From Solimonas variicoloris DSM 15731 (lineage in GTDB: Bacteria > Pseudomonadota > Gammaproteobacteria > Nevskiales > Nevskiaceae), in NCBI RefSeq assembly GCF_000382285.1, contig NZ_KB907926.1, forward strand, positions 124,001-188,000: a stretch of 64,000 nucleotides of DNA. Reading direction: 5' to 3'. A program made the translations under genes and the position numbers. This document shows, one piece after another, positions 22,136 to 29,649 of the stretch (position 1 is the stretch's first letter; every line of letters begins with the position of its first letter). The notes beneath the pieces were generated by a model. The model did not search any database. It saw only the letters and a list, made by a program, of their open reading frames with translations, and was not told the origin of the DNA.

Positions 22136-23695
22136 TCAGGGCGGGTAGCCGGTGATGCGGCGAATGCTGCGATACAGCGGCCGGAGCCGCCCATACATGC
22201 GGCAGTAGACCTCGCGATACAGGGCGTCGTAAGTCCGCGCCGCATCCGGATCGGGTTCGAAGCGACGGCCGACGCGCGCCATCGCCCGCACCGCCGCGGC
22301 GTGGTCGGCGTGCCAGCCGAGCGCGACCGCGGCGTTCATCGCCGCACCCAGGCCCGAGGTCTCGTAGATCTGCGGCCGTTCCGCCGGACGGTTGAAGACG
22401 TCGGCGGTGATCTGCATCGCCGCGTCCGACTGCGAACCGCCGCCGGCGACGCGCAGCAGCCGGATCGGCCGGCGCAGCCGGCGTTCGATCTGCTCGCAGC
22501 CGCCGCGCAGCCCGTAGACCAGGCCCTCGAGGATCGCGCGATAGAAGTGCGCCCGCGTGTGCACGTCGCCGAAGCCGATGATCGCGCCCTTGGCCTCCGG
22601 GCCGGGCTCGCGCACGCCCGGCGACCAGTACGGCTGCAGCGTCAGGCCCATCGAGCCCGGCGGCACCGTGCGCACCAGTTCGTCGAACAGGGCCTCGACC
22701 GGCACGCCGCGCGCGTCGGCGAGACGCTGCTCGTGCAGCGCGAACTCGCGCTTGAACCAGCTCACCATCCAGAAGCCGCGGTAGATCTGGATTTCCGTAT
22801 TCCAGGCGCCCGGCTGCGCCGCCGGGTACGCCGGCACCAGACGCTGCACCTCGACGTAGCGCGGCTGCACGGTATTGATCGTCGCCGTGGTGCCGAAACT
22901 GAGCTGGGCGACATCGGGCTCGATGACGCCCGAGCCGAGCACTTCGCAGGCCTTGTCGGCGGCAGCGGCGATCAGCGGCAGCCCCGCCGGCAGGCCCAGC
23001 GCCGCTGCCGCCGCGGCCGTCAGCGTTCCGAGCGGACGCCCGGGCGCGACCAGCTCCGGCAACTGATCGCGACGCACGGCGAGTGCCTGCCACTTGAAGT
23101 CGGCGGGCCGCGCCCAGGTCTGACGCTGGTAGTCGAACGGCAGGAAGCCGACCTGGCTGCCCGCGGAGTCGACGTAGCGCCCGCTCAGCCGCCAGTTCAG
23201 CCAGCCGGACAGCAGCAGGAAATGTGCGGTCTCGCGCCACAGCGCGGGTTCGTGTTCGGCCAGCCAGTTGGCTTCGGCTTCACGCTGGAAGTGCGCGATC
23301 AGCGCGCTCGCGCCGATCGCGCGAAACGCGGCGCGCCAGGCGAGGCTCAGCGCCGGCAGCCGCGTCGCCCGGCGCTGGTCGAGCCAGAGGATCGCCGGAC
23401 GCAGGACGCGGCCGGCGGCGTCGGTGCAGACGACGGTGGCACGCTGCGTCGTCAGGCTCAGCGCGGCGACGTCGGCCGGCTGCGCGCCGTCGCGCCACAG
23501 CGCCTGGCAGGCGGCGACCAGCGCCTGCCAGTAGACCTCCGGGTCCTGCTCGGCGGCGCCCGGCTGCGGCGACTGGTAGGTCGGCTCGAACACCTGCTGC
23601 GCGCGCGCCAGCAGCTCGCCCTGGGCATCGAACAACAGCGCCCGCGCGCTTTGCGTGCCGACGTCGAGGCTGAGAACGCAGCGCGCGCGGCTCAT
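22136..23695 (-). CDS. FGGY-family carbohydrate kinase (glycerol/xylulose kinase-like)
   Basis: 519-residue ATP-dependent sugar or polyol kinase. The N-terminal phosphate-1 motif is LSLDVGTQSARALLFD. LSLTTQRATVV and PAILWLDQR follow. The C-terminal half has the FGGY signature region IRLLRVAGGGSQSDAAMQI and SGLGAAMNAAVALG. The start at 23695 overlaps the glpD-like stop (ATGA). It forms an operon with the GlpD-like dehydrogenase and an AGPS-like flavoprotein, so glycerol or a glycerol-like polyol is the likely substrate. This differs from a plain glpK by its neighbours and sequence. The exact substrate is not deducible. Confidence 0.85.
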   Translation of the reverse strand: MSRARCVLSLDVGTQSARALLFDAQGELLARAQQVFEPTYQSPQPGAAEQDPEVYWQALVAACQALWRDGAQPADVAALSLTTQRATVVCTDAAGRVLRPAILWLDQRRATRLPALSLAWRAAFRAIGASALIAHFQREAEANWLAEHEPALWRETAHFLLLSGWLNWRLSGRYVDSAGSQVGFLPFDYQRQTWARPADFKWQALAVRRDQLPELVAPGRPLGTLTAAAAAALGLPAGLPLIAAAADKACEVLGSGVIEPDVAQLSFGTTATINTVQPRYVEVQRLVPAYPAAQPGAWNTEIQIYRGFWMVSWFKREFALHEQRLADARGVPVEALFDELVRTVPPGSMGLTLQPYWSPGVREPGPEAKGAIIGFGDVHTRAHFYRAILEGLVYGLRGGCEQIERRLRRPIRLLRVAGGGSQSDAAMQITADVFNRPAERPQIYETSGLGAAMNAAVALGWHADHAAAVRAMARVGRRFEPDPDAARTYDALYREVYCRMYGRLRPLYRSIRRITGYPP

Positions 23696-25203
23696 GGCGG
23701 CGGCGCGTGCCGCGTACGCCAGATCGTGCGATAGCGCTCGCACTCGCGCAGCCAGCGCGTCTCGTCCCAGCCGAGCACCTCGCGGCACAGCGCGCCGATC
23801 GGCGCGTACAGGGCCTCGCCGCCGCGCGGACTGACCAGCCCGAGGCGCGTGCGCCGCAGCAGCAGGTCGTCAAGATGCAGCACCGCTTCGTGCTGCAGCG
23901 CCCAGCGCAGCTCGGCAAGGCAGTACGGGGTATCGCCGAGCGGCTGCCGCTCGGCCTCGGGCGCGGCGCCGATCGCGGCGGCGCCGACGCGGCCGTAGCG
24001 CGCCGCGAACCGATCGCCGGCCTGCGCCTCGAACAGCGGTGTCGCCGATGCCGGCCGCAGGCCCGGCTGCTGGCGGGCGGCGGCCTCGAGCACTTCGCGC
24101 GCGGTGACCCGAAAGGTCGTCAGCTTGCCGCCGGTGATGCCGACCAGACCGGGCGCGGTCCACAGTGCCGATTCGCGCGACTCGCTCGACGGGTCGGCCT
24201 GGCCGCCGGCCACCACCGGGCGCACGCCGGCGTAGGTGGCCAGCGCCTCGTGCGCCTGCAGCGGATGATCCGGAAACTGCGCCTGCAGTCCCTCGATCAG
24301 GTAGGCAAGCTCGGCGGCGGTCGGCCGCGGCTGGGCGAGGTCGTCGTCGTGATCGAGATCGGTCGTGCCGTACAGGATCGCGCCTTCCCAGGGGTAGGCG
24401 AACACCGGCCGGCCGTCGCGCGGGTGCAGCCAGGACACCGCCTGCCGCAAGGGCAGCTGCTGCGCCGAGAACAGCAGATGGCTGCCGCGCAGCGGCCGCA
24501 GCTTTGGCGCACCGGGAGGCGCGCCGTCCAGGCGATCGGCCCAGGCGCCGGTGGCGTTGACGACCACGGCGGCGCCGATCTCGCGCTCGCTGCCGTCGGC
24601 CACGTCGCGCAGCGTCACGCCGGCGACACGGGCGCCGTCGCGCCGCAGCCGAGCCTCGGTGTAGTTGATCGCCGTGCCGCCGGCGGCGACGGCGTCGACG
24701 ATCAGGCGCAGCACCAGACGCGCGTCGTCGGTCTGGGCGTCCTCGTAGAGCATCGCGCCGCGCAGCTGCTCGCGACGCAGCGTCGGTTCGCGCGCCAGCG
24801 CGGCGTCGGCACCGAGCCAGGCCGAACGACGCACGCCGGCCATCGCGTCGTAGAGCCGCAAGCCGATCTGCATCAGCCAGCGGCCCGGCGGACGGTCCGC
24901 GTAGATCGGCATCACGAACGGCAGCGGCGCCACCAGGCCCGGCGCTTCGCGCAGCAGGCGCTGGCGCTCGCGCACCGATTCGCGCGTCAGGCGCCACTGC
25001 CCGCTCTTGAGATAGCGCAAGCCACCGTGGACCAGCTTGGACGACGCCGACGAGGTGCCCGACGCGTAATCGCCGGCTTCGACCAGCAGCACGCGCGCGC
25101 CGCTGCGCACAGCTTCGCGGAACACGCCGGCGCCGGTGATGCCGCCGCCGATGACGACGAGGTCGTAGCGCCCGGCGAGCTCGGACAGCGCGGGTCGCTT
25201 CAT
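23692..25203 (-). CDS. FAD-dependent glycerol-3-phosphate dehydrogenase, GlpD-like
   Basis: Oxidises sn-glycerol 3-phosphate to dihydroxyacetone phosphate and passes electrons to quinone at the membrane. The 503-residue protein has the FAD dinucleotide-binding motif VVIGGGITGAGVFREAV (residues 16-32), the GlpD block SSASSKLVHGGLRYL, VNATGAWAD, LRGSHLLF, WEGAILYGTTDLDHD, and GLVGITGGKLTTFR, plus the C-terminal domain with CRCxxR replaced by a LxECERYRTIWRT segment. It sits between an AGPS-like oxidase (4 bp upstream) and an FGGY kinase (overlapping). This suggests a pathway in which a glycerol derivative is phosphorylated and oxidised. Confidence 0.9.
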   Translation of the reverse strand: MKRPALSELAGRYDLVVIGGGITGAGVFREAVRSGARVLLVEAGDYASGTSSASSKLVHGGLRYLKSGQWRLTRESVRERQRLLREAPGLVAPLPFVMPIYADRPPGRWLMQIGLRLYDAMAGVRRSAWLGADAALAREPTLRREQLRGAMLYEDAQTDDARLVLRLIVDAVAAGGTAINYTEARLRRDGARVAGVTLRDVADGSEREIGAAVVVNATGAWADRLDGAPPGAPKLRPLRGSHLLFSAQQLPLRQAVSWLHPRDGRPVFAYPWEGAILYGTTDLDHDDDLAQPRPTAAELAYLIEGLQAQFPDHPLQAHEALATYAGVRPVVAGGQADPSSESRESALWTAPGLVGITGGKLTTFRVTAREVLEAAARQQPGLRPASATPLFEAQAGDRFAARYGRVGAAAIGAAPEAERQPLGDTPYCLAELRWALQHEAVLHLDDLLLRRTRLGLVSPRGGEALYAPIGALCREVLGWDETRWLRECERYRTIWRTRHAPPP

Positions 25204-25207
25204 CGGC

Positions 25208-26800
25208 TCAGGCGAACAACTTGCCGGGATTCATCATCTGCTGCGGATCGAGTTCGCGCGCCATCGCCCGCAGCAGGTCGAGGCCGAGCGCGCCCTTCTC
25301 GTGCACGAGGTACGGCGCGTGATCGACGCCCACGCCATGCTGGTGACTGATCGTGCCGCCGCAAGCGACGATCGCCTCCGAGACGCGCCGCTTGAGACGG
25401 CGCCAGCGCTCGAGATCGGCATCCGGATCGCCGGCCGAGCGGAACACGAAGGTCGAGTAGACGCTGCAGCCCTGGCGGTAGACGTGCGACAGATGCGTGA
25501 ACGCATGCACGCGTTCATTGTCGCCCTGCAGCACATCGACGGCGGCGGCCTCGATCGCCCGCATCGTCGCCGTCGCCTGCGGCCAGTTGACGGCGGTCTC
25601 GACGGTGTCGGCGGCGTAGCCGGCGTCCCACAAGGCGTTGCGCAGCAGCGGACCGCGGAAACGGTTCTTGGCCCAGCCCTTGCCGATCGTCTTGCCGACG
25701 TGCACGCCGCGGAAACGCTTGGCGATCGCCAGCGCGTCGCGGCGCATGCGCCGCGTCTCGCCGAGCGTGCCGGTGGCGCCGAACACCATCATGCATTGGC
25801 CGCCGGCGATGCCGCGCATGCCGAGGTAGCGGCGCAGCCACTTGATCAGCTCGGCATGACCGGCGAGGCGCAGCTGCGTTTCGGTTTCGATCTCGTTCGA
25901 CAGGCGCAGCATCGACAGCGGCACCTCGGCCTGCACGATCGCCCGCACTGCTTCGGCGCCGAGATCCCAGCTGGGAAAGAACACCGCGTGGAAATCCTCG
26001 GCCTGTGGCAGGCGCCGCACGCGCGCCGTGACCTCGGTCAGCAGACCGAGCCGGCCTTCCGAACCGAGCACGAGCTCGCGCAGATCGGGACCCGCCGACG
26101 AGGCCGGCACGCCGCCGACCGTCCACTCGCCGCGCGGCGTCGCCAGGCGGCCAGCGGCGAACAGATTTTCGATGCGGCCATAACGCAGCGACTGCTGGCC
26201 CGACGAGCGCGTCACGACCCAGCCGCCGAGCGTCGAGAACTCGTAGGACTGCGGAAAATGTCCGAGCAGGTAGCCGCGCTCGCGCAGCTGCGCCTCGATC
26301 TGCGGTCCGGGCGTGCCGGCGCCGAAGGTGGCGAGCAACGAGCGCTCGTCGAAGGCCTGCAGGCGGTTCATGCGCTCGAACGAGATGTTGACGACCGGCC
26401 GGTCGCCGGACGGCACCTGCAGATGCCCGACGACGCTGGTGCCGCCACCATAAGGAATGACGATGGCGCCGAGCTTCTGCGCCTCGGCCAGCGCCTCGGC
26501 GGCCTCCTCGTGAGAAGCCGGCAGCGCGACGGCGTCGGCAACCGGGCCGAAGCGGCCGGCCTTCATCGCCACCCAGTCGGGGAAGCTCTGGCCACGCGCA
26601 TGCAGCAGACGGGTCCGCGCGGCGACATCGAAGCGTGCGCTCGGCGCAACCCGGCTCGACGGCACGGCGCGCAAGCTCGTCTCGAGGTCGGCGTCGCGCG
26701 GCGGCCGGCCCTCGCCGACGCGCTCGCGCAGGAACGTCAGCGCGTCCTCGCTCAGCGCGTACTGATCGGATTCGTCGCCCCAGCCGTTCCAGCGCCGCAT
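25208..26800 (-). CDS. FAD-binding oxidase, alkyldihydroxyacetonephosphate synthase-like
   Basis: 530-residue flavoprotein of the VAO/PCMH superfamily. The FAD-binding PCMH domain contains VIPYGGGTSVVGHL (residues 114-127), TFGAGTPGPQIEAQL and STLGGWVVTRSSGQQS. The C-terminal cap has the AGPS-like blocks CSVYSTFVFRSAGDPD, GGTISHQHGVGVDHAPYL and PQQMMNPGKLF. Eukaryotic AGPS makes the ether bond of ether lipids; bacterial homologues are mostly uncharacterised. It is the first gene of the operon. The ATG is preceded by AAGGGGG, and a TATACT lies about 25 nt upstream. D-lactate or 2-hydroxyacid dehydrogenase activity is an alternative, but the GlpD/kinase neighbours favour a glycerol-linked substrate. 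Confidence 0.85.
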   Translation of the reverse strand: MRRWNGWGDESDQYALSEDALTFLRERVGEGRPPRDADLETSLRAVPSSRVAPSARFDVAARTRLLHARGQSFPDWVAMKAGRFGPVADAVALPASHEEAAEALAEAQKLGAIVIPYGGGTSVVGHLQVPSGDRPVVNISFERMNRLQAFDERSLLATFGAGTPGPQIEAQLRERGYLLGHFPQSYEFSTLGGWVVTRSSGQQSLRYGRIENLFAAGRLATPRGEWTVGGVPASSAGPDLRELVLGSEGRLGLLTEVTARVRRLPQAEDFHAVFFPSWDLGAEAVRAIVQAEVPLSMLRLSNEIETETQLRLAGHAELIKWLRRYLGMRGIAGGQCMMVFGATGTLGETRRMRRDALAIAKRFRGVHVGKTIGKGWAKNRFRGPLLRNALWDAGYAADTVETAVNWPQATATMRAIEAAAVDVLQGDNERVHAFTHLSHVYRQGCSVYSTFVFRSAGDPDADLERWRRLKRRVSEAIVACGGTISHQHGVGVDHAPYLVHEKGALGLDLLRAMARELDPQQMMNPGKLFA

Positions 26801-26885
26801 ACCTGCCCCCTTCGGTGGAGCCGGAGTATAAGCGGCGATCCTGACAATCCGTGTGGCCCTGCACCACGCGGCGACCGGCTGTGCC

Positions 26886-27695
26886 TCAGGCCGCGGCGCG
26901 GCTCGTTTCGTGCGGGCGATTGCGCTCGGCGAGCACGGTCTGCAGCGTGTCGAGCGTCACCCACGGCAGGCCATCGAGATGGCCCTTGAGCACGCGCGTC
27001 GGCGCGCCCGGCTCGCCGAGGCTGCTGACGACCAGGGCCGCTTCCGTGAAGTCCTGTTCGAGCGTGTCGCGATTGATCGTGACCACCGCCGCGACGCCGG
27101 CCGCCGCCGCCGCCTCCAGGCCCATCTCCGAATCCTCGAGCGCGACGCATTCATGCGGCTGAAGGTTCAGCCGCCGCATCGCGAGCTGGTAAAGATCCGG
27201 CGCCGGCTTCTTGCGTTGCACTTCCTCGCCGCTGGCGATGACCTCGACTTCGGCCGCCAGCTCGGGCCCCATGCTGTACTTGAGCACCGGCCTGAGCGTT
27301 TTCAGGCTGGCGTTGGTGACGATCGCCAGGCGCACGCCGGAGCCGCGCGCCTCGCGCATGATGCGGGCGATGCCCGGACGCAGGGGCACGCGGCCATGCC
27401 GCATGTAGCGCTTGAAGTAATGTGATTTCAGCGCGTGGACCTTGCTGACCCAGGCGTCAACGTTCTGCTGCGCCTCGACCGTCTCCGGGCCGAGTTCCGG
27501 CTGGTAATGCTGCAGGTAGTGCTTGAGGCGCTCGCGCCCGCCGGGCTGCTTCAGCAGCTTGCGATAGAGCTTGGGCCCCCAGCGGAACGGCAGTTCGAGA
27601 TTACGAAAGGCGCGATTGTAGGCAGGGCGATGGCCGAGCGCCTCGGTATCCGCCAGCGTGCCATCGACGTCGAACAGTACCGCTCGCAAACTCAT
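26886..27695 (-). CDS. HAD-superfamily phosphatase (subfamily IA, CbbY-like)
   Basis: 269 residues. The HAD catalytic loop I FDVDGTLADTE (residues 8-18) holds the nucleophile and acid Asp. Motif II is in RLAIVTNAS, and motifs III/IV are GEEVQRKKPAPDLY and CVALEDSEMGLEAAAAAG. The insert between loop I and motif II is a helical cap typical of subfamily IA, resembling beta-phosphoglucomutase and CbbY. Substrate unknown. The start is supported by CGGAG. It lies on the same strand, 85 bp after the AGPS-like gene start, so it is a separate unit upstream of that operon. Confidence 0.88.
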   Translation of the reverse strand: MSLRAVLFDVDGTLADTEALGHRPAYNRAFRNLELPFRWGPKLYRKLLKQPGGRERLKHYLQHYQPELGPETVEAQQNVDAWVSKVHALKSHYFKRYMRHGRVPLRPGIARIMREARGSGVRLAIVTNASLKTLRPVLKYSMGPELAAEVEVIASGEEVQRKKPAPDLYQLAMRRLNLQPHECVALEDSEMGLEAAAAAGVAAVVTINRDTLEQDFTEAALVVSSLGEPGAPTRVLKGHLDGLPWVTLDTLQTVLAERNRPHETSRAAA

Positions 27696-27849
27696 GGCCG
27701 CCGCTCCGAATCCGCGGTGCAGTGCCGATGAGATCCATCAGGGTCCATATTGCTTTTCAAACGGCTACAACGTGAAGTTACTGTACCATGCGGCGCCGCC
27801 GAGTCGACAGGAACGACTGTGAACGGCGGCACCGTCCGAACCCCGCAAC

Positions 27850-28767
27850 ATGACCGCTTGTTCCGCCGCCGGATCCTATCGCGGCCGCTTCGCGCCGACG
27901 CCGAGCGGTCCGCTGCATCTCGGTTCGCTGCTGACGGCGCTCGCCAGCTATCTCGACGCGCGCCGCAACGACGGACGCTGGCTGCTGCGCATCGACGATC
28001 TGGACCGGCCGCGCTGCGTGCCGGATGCCGATACGCAAATCCTTCGCCAACTCGAGGCGCATGCCTTGTATTGGGACGAGGCACCCCGCTATCAGTCGCA
28101 GCATCTGGCCGAGTACGAGTCGGCACTGGCGCGCCTCGCCGCACAAGGCCGGCTCTACGCCTGCCGCTGCACACGGGCGGCGCTGGCGGCCAGCGCCTGG
28201 CCCGGCCCTGACGGCCCGGTCTATCCCGGAACCTGCCGCACGCTACAGCTGCCGTTCAAGGACCAAGCGCTGCGCGTCTCGGTAGCGGATGGCCTGCTGC
28301 ACATCGACGACCGCATCCAAGGGCAGCTGCAGCGCGATGCGGCCACGGAGCTCGGCGACTTCGTCGTGCGGCGGCGCGACGGCATCATCGGCTATCACCT
28401 CGCCTGCGCCGTCGACGAAGCGGCCCAAGGCATTACCGACGTCGTGCGCGGCGCCGATCTGATCGGCGCCACTTTCGCGCAGACCGTGCTGCAGCAGGCG
28501 CTGGCGCTGCCGATGCCCCGCTACGCGCACGTGCCGGTCCTGGTCGACGCGAGCGGACATAAGCTTTCCAAGCAGAATCATGCGACGCCGCTGGACACTG
28601 CCAAGGCCGGCGCGAATCTCTGGCAGTGCCTGCGATGGCTGCAGCAGGCGCCGCCCGCGGCACTGCGCGGAGCCGCGCCCGCCGAGCTCCTCGACTGGGG
28701 CGTCGCCCATTGGCGGGCGGATGCCCTGCGCGAGCGCCATCGCCAGACGGTGGAGGCCGGGCCCTAG
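27850..28767 (+). CDS. gluQ: Glutamyl-Q tRNA(Asp) synthetase
   Basis: A truncated glutamyl-tRNA synthetase paralogue that attaches glutamate to queuosine in the anticodon of tRNA-Asp. The 305 residues comprise the catalytic domain only, without an anticodon-binding domain. The HIGH-like motif is in RFAPTPSGPLHLGSLLTALA (residues 12-31). The zinc-binding cysteines are in YACRCTR and YPGTC, and the KMSKS-equivalent is HKLSKQN. FVVRRRDGIIGYHLACAVD and VVRGADLIGATFAQ are further GluRS blocks. The ATG has no clear Shine-Dalgarno. It is divergent from the HAD gene and followed by phaR. queF, needed to make queuosine, is nearby. Confidence 0.95.
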   Translation: MTACSAAGSYRGRFAPTPSGPLHLGSLLTALASYLDARRNDGRWLLRIDDLDRPRCVPDADTQILRQLEAHALYWDEAPRYQSQHLAEYESALARLAAQGRLYACRCTRAALAASAWPGPDGPVYPGTCRTLQLPFKDQALRVSVADGLLHIDDRIQGQLQRDAATELGDFVVRRRDGIIGYHLACAVDEAAQGITDVVRGADLIGATFAQTVLQQALALPMPRYAHVPVLVDASGHKLSKQNHATPLDTAKAGANLWQCLRWLQQAPPAALRGAAPAELLDWGVAHWRADALRERHRQTVEAGP

Positions 28768-28827
28768 TTCTGGCATGATGCGCCGCAACACGCTGCATCG
28801 CAGCAAAGCCTCGTGAATCCGGTGCTT

Positions 28828-29346
28828 ATGTCCGACGTCCGCATCATCAAGAAGTATCCGAACCGTCGCTTGTACGACACGCACATCAGCCGCTACATCA
28901 CGCTGGAGGAAATCCGCCAGCTCGTGCTGCAGGATGTGAAGTTCCGCGTCGAGGACAAGCGCACGCACGAGGACATCACGCGCAGCATCCTGCTGCAGGT
29001 GATTGCCGAGCAGGAGGAAGGCGGCGACCCGATCTTCACCACCGAACTGCTCGAGTTCATCATTCGCTACTACGGCGACCCGATGCAGAACAGCATCGGC
29101 CGCTATCTCGAACTGTCGGCCCGCCTGTTCCAGGAGCAGCAGGATCACTTCACCGATCAGCTGCGCCAGATGCTCGGACAGGCCCAGCAGCCGCTGCAGG
29201 TGCTCAAGGAAATGGCCGACCGGCAGGTGCCGATCTGGCGCTCGATCCGCAAGGAGTTCCTGCACAACATCCAGGCCAGCGCCCAGGCGATCAAGCGCCG
29301 CACCGGCCGTGACGACGAGCAGGTGCAGAAGGACGTGCTGCCCTGA
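28828..29346 (+). CDS. phaR: Polyhydroxyalkanoate synthesis regulator PhaR
   Basis: DNA- and granule-binding repressor of PHA storage genes such as phasins. The 172-residue protein begins MSDVRIIKKYPNRRLYDTHI, the PHB accumulation N-terminal domain, followed by ITLEEIRQLVLQDVKFRVED and two PHB_acc repeats (DITRSILLQVIAEQE, TELLEFIIRYYGDPMQ). I start at 28828. A GTG five codons earlier is possible, but homologues begin at MSD. A strong terminator follows at 29397. No PHA synthase or phasin gene is in the window. Confidence 0.93.
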   Translation: MSDVRIIKKYPNRRLYDTHISRYITLEEIRQLVLQDVKFRVEDKRTHEDITRSILLQVIAEQEEGGDPIFTTELLEFIIRYYGDPMQNSIGRYLELSARLFQEQQDHFTDQLRQMLGQAQQPLQVLKEMADRQVPIWRSIRKEFLHNIQASAQAIKRRTGRDDEQVQKDVLP

Positions 29347-29396
29347 GGCTCGCCGCGAGGCCGTGACGAAAGCGTCACGTCTTTTCCGAATCTGTC

Positions 29397-29428
29397 ATAA
29401 GGCCTTCATCTTGAAGGCCTTATTTTTT
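29397..29428 (+). terminator. Rho-independent terminator of phaR
   Basis: ATAAGGCCTTCA (29397-29408), loop TCT, and its perfect 12-bp complement (29412-29423) are followed by TTTTT (29424-29428). It lies 51 bp after the phaR stop. Confidence 0.92.
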
Positions 29429-29436
29429 GACCAAAA

Positions 29437-29466
29437 TTGACCGATCGGTCAAGTCTTTTCTATACC
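29437..29466 (+). promoter_or_regulatory. Promoter overlapping a 16-bp palindromic operator
   Basis: TTGACCGATCGGTCAA (29437-29452) is a perfect palindrome resembling TetR-type operators. Its first half supplies TTGACC as a -35, and TATACC (29461-29466) follows after 18 bp as a -10. The arrangement would let a repressor dimer block RNA polymerase. The transcript would start near 29473 and reach the terminator at 29577. No regulator gene adjoins it. Confidence 0.55.
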
Positions 29467-29472
29467 GCATCG

Positions 29473-29577
29473 CAACGTGAATCGTCCGCCGCGCCGGCGA
29501 TTCGAACCGCTCTCCTCCAGAAAGGCCACGCGCCTTTCTCGCACCTTACCCTCCGCCTGCGGAGGGTTTCCTTTTTT
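29473..29577 (+). ncRNA. Candidate small RNA with C/U-rich anti-Shine-Dalgarno segment
   Basis: The span between a consensus-like promoter and a strong intrinsic terminator is about 105 nt and encodes no credible protein. It could fold into three hairpins: CGCCG/CGGCG (29487-29499), AGAAAGG/CCTTTCT (29519-29539), and the terminator. Between the first two lies CTCTCCTCC (29510-29518), unpaired in this model and complementary to a Shine-Dalgarno sequence, as in trans-acting regulatory RNAs. Sequence context only; expression is unproven. Confidence 0.45.
29548..29577 (+). terminator. Rho-independent terminator of the candidate small RNA
   Basis: ACCCTCCGC (29548-29556) pairs with GCGGAGGGT (29559-29567) around CT (effective loop CCTG), followed by TTCC and six T. 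Confidence 0.88.
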
Positions 29578-29600
29578 CCGCCACACCCATCCGCCCGCTA

Positions 29601-29636
29601 AACGAAAACGGCGCACCGAGGTGCGCCGTTTTCGTT
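29601..29636. terminator. Bidirectional terminator downstream of pnp
   Basis: A 17-bp perfect inverted repeat (AACGAAAACGGCGCACC, 29601-29617; complement 29620-29636), with an A run on one flank and T run on the other, so it can terminate both strands. It stands 13 bp after the pnp stop. Confidence 0.93.
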
Positions 29637-29649
29637 ACTTCGCTACCGA

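Noticed and set aside
27750-27784. Promoter-like hexamers before gluQ
   Set aside because: TTCAAA and TACTGT have correct spacing but only weak consensus match; not enough to list.
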